Position numbers and translations under genes: made by a program. From Micropterus salmoides (taxonomy: Eukaryota; Chordata; Actinopteri; Centrarchiformes; Centrarchidae), in the NCBI RefSeq assembly GCF_014851395.1, contig NW_024044681.1:4244140-4308139 (forward strand): 64,000 nt of DNA, given 5' to 3'. Positions 63,041 through 64,000 of this stretch are shown here, piece after piece. Numbering within the stretch: position 1 is the stretch's first letter; the number at the start of each line of letters is the position of its first letter. Below the pieces are notes generated by a model. The model saw only the letters and a program-made list of their open reading frames with translations, was not told the origin of the DNA and searched no databases.

Positions 63041-63390
63041 GTGTTAAAGCTCATTGGTGATTAGTGACTCAGAGTGGCATACGGAGTTAAACAGTGCGGT
63101 TCCTGCAGATCACAGATCCTCCAGATGTATAAATGTTTCCTGTCGCAGCAGCTCTTATTGCATCCTGACTGCAGGGAGGTCTCACTCTGATGAACAAAGC
63201 CAACCAAATAAACCTCCTGACAGCAGACGGGGAGGGTTTCCATAGCGAAGGCAGCATCCCCCAGGCTCACCATGGTGATTACCCCGCAATACAATCAGCC
63301 TCCGCTTCCTTTGCCCAAATTAGGAAGCAAATGCAGTTAAAGGATGTAGAACGCGAAGACGAAGAAGACGGAGAGCGTGATTAGTTTCCT
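63041..63390 (+). promoter_or_regulatory. Candidate conserved non-coding element
   Basis: The first sequence beyond the duplicated part is complex, repeat-free and evenly composed, with motifs such as CTGACAGCAGACGG, CACCATGGTGATTACCCCG, CCCAAATTAGGAAGCAAATG and CAATACAATCAGCC. The texture resembles conserved intronic enhancers. Small open frames on both strands (63190-63384 +, 63061-63294 -) show no known domain. Without an alignment this remains inference. Confidence 0.35.
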
Positions 63391-64000
63391 GCCCGGAGAC
63401 GCTGCAATCTGTTCTCACAGCGGCTGATCTGAGGACAGCCTCTGACACATGTGGAGAAACACGACTGTCTCACCAGCACTGAAAACAGAGGTCCTTGAGG
63501 AGGTCCTTGAGGAGTTTTAAAGCCTCCGTAATGGCTGTAGGCCTTCTAGGGGTTTTTGAGAGAATTTCCGAGGGTCTTGATGATGTTGTTTAGTTAACTG
63601 AAGGGGCCCTTAGAGAGGTTTGAGGGGTTCTTGAGGAGGTTTGGGAGGTTTTTAAATTGAATCAAGGAGGCTTTCATGGTGTGGACCGGTCTTCAGTAGA
63701 TAGCAGGGATTATTGAAGATGTTCCTCGAGGAGGTTTTGGAAGTCTTAAAGGAAGAGTCGTGATAAGGAACAGATATTTGTGGAACTCTGGTGTCTCCTC
63801 GTCCTCCGTCTGTAACCTTTTTGACTTCACGTCTTGTTTTGTTTCATTGTTGTTCATTAATTTGTTCCTTTCCTGTTTGAATGAATCAGATGTGACGGTG
63901 ATTAGTTTCTCGGCAGAGAAATCACCTTCAGCGTGACCTGAACATTAAAAGTTGCTCTTCATCAGCGTTTCAACACATTAAAAAGATCCTTCCGGTCAGG
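63391..64000 (+). repeat. Degenerate AGGAGGTTCTTGAGG-type repeat and flanking intron DNA
   Basis: From about 63490 to 63750 short GAGGTCCTTGAGGAGGT-like phrases recur without strict period, ending in ordinary intron sequence. Similar phrases occur at 34620-34720 and 35355-35480. No gene is recognised. Confidence 0.5.

Noticed and set aside
4464..64000. Second Kv4 exon (YGDMVPKTIAGK region)
   Set aside because: I looked for the expected selectivity-filter continuation and found no frame encoding it; the next exon probably lies beyond the window.

Overview
The window looks like a teleost fish nuclear genome. It carries the first coding exon of a vertebrate A-type potassium channel gene (Kv4 family, best fit kcnd2). 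It also has fish-type retroposon debris: a tRNA-derived V-SINE-like element, LINE tails ending in TTGAA/AATAAAGC repeats, and hairpin MITEs. There are no bacterial or viral gene blocks. Nearly all the other long open frames come from tandem repeats whose units happen to lack stop codons.

Layout. Positions 1-2400 are intergenic, with CCT-rich microsatellites and a hairpin element at 573-1082. A GC-rich, GA-repeat-containing 5' flank/5'UTR (about 2400-3352) leads into the Kv4 exon at 3353-4462. The exon encodes the KChIP-binding N-terminus, the T1 domain, S1-S5 and the pore helix. It ends inside the selectivity-filter region at a GT donor (4463), and its frame is broken by one missing base near 3756. 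Everything after 4463 is interpreted as the start of the long intron 1; no later exon was recognised.

The intron is packed with minisatellites: a 15-bp array (8551-9135), a 30-bp array (14156-14962), a roughly 8.1-kb 17-bp array (15315-23462), a 21-bp array (26427-29106), a second 15-bp array (30339-31711), a purine-rich array (38067-39286) and another 21-bp array with a 147-bp higher-order period (40886-42000). Between them lies single-copy-looking DNA with transposon fragments and a few candidate conserved regulatory blocks.

The main structural finding concerns assembly. A run of exactly 500 N (42403-42902) separates two near-identical stretches of about 20 kb: roughly 22786-42402 and 42903-63040. 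Feature order and strand are the same in both. Small deletions accumulate in each copy towards the gap. There are sparse single-base substitutions, and one VNTR differs by 45 repeat units. This is best read as two overlapping contigs or haplotigs scaffolded end to end (a false duplication), not a real segmental duplication. Only 63041-64000 is new sequence after the second copy; it contains a candidate conserved non-coding block.

No novel protein system was found. The noteworthy biology is the unusual minisatellite load in this presumed kcnd2 intron.
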